32,130 nt of DNA. It comes from Spirochaetota bacterium. GTDB lineage: Bacteria > Spirochaetota > UBA4802 > UBA5550. A program made the translations under genes and the position numbers. The DNA is taken from contig JAFGJX010000015.1 in assembly GCA_016928865.1 (NCBI GenBank), positions 1 to 32,130 of the forward strand, read 5' to 3'. The notes beneath the pieces are model-generated. The model searched no databases and was not told the origin of the DNA. It saw only the letters and a list, made by a program, of their open reading frames with translations. Positions 31,432-32,130 of this stretch are shown piece after piece (the stretch's first letter is position 1; each line of letters starts with the position of its first letter).

Positions 31432-31738
31432 GTCGGTGATTCCGGTACTATTGCGTGCCTGTCAGTTTTATAGCTCACTGATTTGAAAAGGAATATCATG
31501 CACAAAACAAATAATATGTCAAGAAATTTAGTGAGATAAATGCCCCCGGCAGGGGGATGGTCTTTTTCGTTTACGCTGCTCGGTACGTTACAATATGCCT
31601 ATTCAGGGGCCGTCCATGAAAAGCGCATTCTGCAATATTTCAGGAGCGGGGAGAGGAGTATCTCGCCGGTGGCATTATTCAAAAGTTTCCTTGTGCTGAT
31701 CAGGTGCTCGTGTGACTGGTAACTTTGTACCGATAGTA
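31432..31738. other. Intergenic region with hairpin and possible transposase scrap
   Basis: A CCCCC/GGGGG hairpin (31543-31547 and 31552-31556, loop GGCA) followed by CTTTTT could be a terminator. A 60-codon plus-strand frame from 31540 includes ERSISPVALFKSFLVLI. This is weakly like the N-terminal RPSIDPVVLFK motif of IS1182/IS5-type transposases, and it stops at 31722. I would not call it a gene. Confidence 0.35.
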
Positions 31739-31824
31739 AATTTTAAGCCTCTGTCCAGCGCTTTTTCTGCTGAAAGGGTGCTTAATTTGAGAAGGAGCAA
31801 CTTCAACCGATAAAGCACATTGTG
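31739..31824 (+). repeat. Interspersed repeat, copy B
   Basis: The 86 bases align with 27864-27945 from AATTTTAAGCCTCTG to CATTGTG. The stem is weaker than in copy A (GCTGA instead of GCTGG). Similarity ends exactly where the intron-like RNA starts. Confidence 0.75.

Positions 31825-32130
<306 letters not shown>

Overview
The window looks like the chromosome of a free-living Gram-negative bacterium with moderately high GC. It has an Omp-like beta-barrel ending in Phe, lipoproteins with lipoboxes, secreted DUF2147 proteins and clear AGGAGG-type ribosome binding sites. The gene mix (a PrsW/cNMP fusion, an AraC regulator with a membrane N-terminus, paired DUF2147 genes, an HMT-MTHFR fusion beside MetH) would suit Spirochaetota or a deltaproteobacterial-type lineage. 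That is inference, because no rRNA or tRNA gene is present to fix the taxon.

Layout. 1-743: a polytopic membrane protein running off the left edge. 1052-3577: an SDR dehydrogenase convergent with a FadD-type acyl-CoA ligase, with an inverted repeat between them and a cluster of ATAACG/CGTTAT half-sites in front of the ligase. 3814-7356: a small Cys-containing protein, an LsrF-like class I aldolase/thiolase, a zinc alcohol dehydrogenase, a lipoprotein and an HSL-type esterase. 7460-8155: a DUF4230 protein on the minus strand. 8331-11739: an SDR and two FtsX/LolE-type ABC permeases. 11767-15178 (minus strand): a large fusion protein (PrsW protease, possible PilZ-like part, cNMP-binding domain, HTH-like tail), then an ECF sigma factor with a ferritin-like protein. 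15419-18591: a Cys-rich lipoprotein, an outer-membrane barrel, a nitroreductase and a DUF401 transporter-like protein. 18731-21118: a thiolase and two secreted DUF2147 proteins, with good terminators and promoters. 21346-26547: a methionine operon of HMT-MTHFR fusion plus MetH.

From 26548 to 28981 the sequence turns into a graveyard of mobile and broken DNA. It holds an IS91-like transposase lacking its middle, a Na+/H+ antiporter fragment between 16-bp direct repeats, an interspersed hairpin repeat, possible transposase scraps and several strong stem-loops. Two ordinary genes follow, a B12-binding radical SAM enzyme and a membrane-anchored AraC regulator. The right edge (about 31.5-32.13 kb) is mobile again: a second copy of the hairpin repeat leads into what looks like the 5' part (domain I) of a group II intron whose reverse transcriptase would lie outside the window.

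Functional themes are fatty-acid/acyl-CoA metabolism (ligase, thiolase, SDRs), one-carbon/methionine metabolism, envelope and lipoprotein functions, and signal-responsive regulation. The most unusual intact gene is the PrsW-cNMP fusion at 13196-15178. The most unusual non-coding material is the repeat, gene-fragment and intron complex at 27.8-28.4 and 31.7-32.1 kb.
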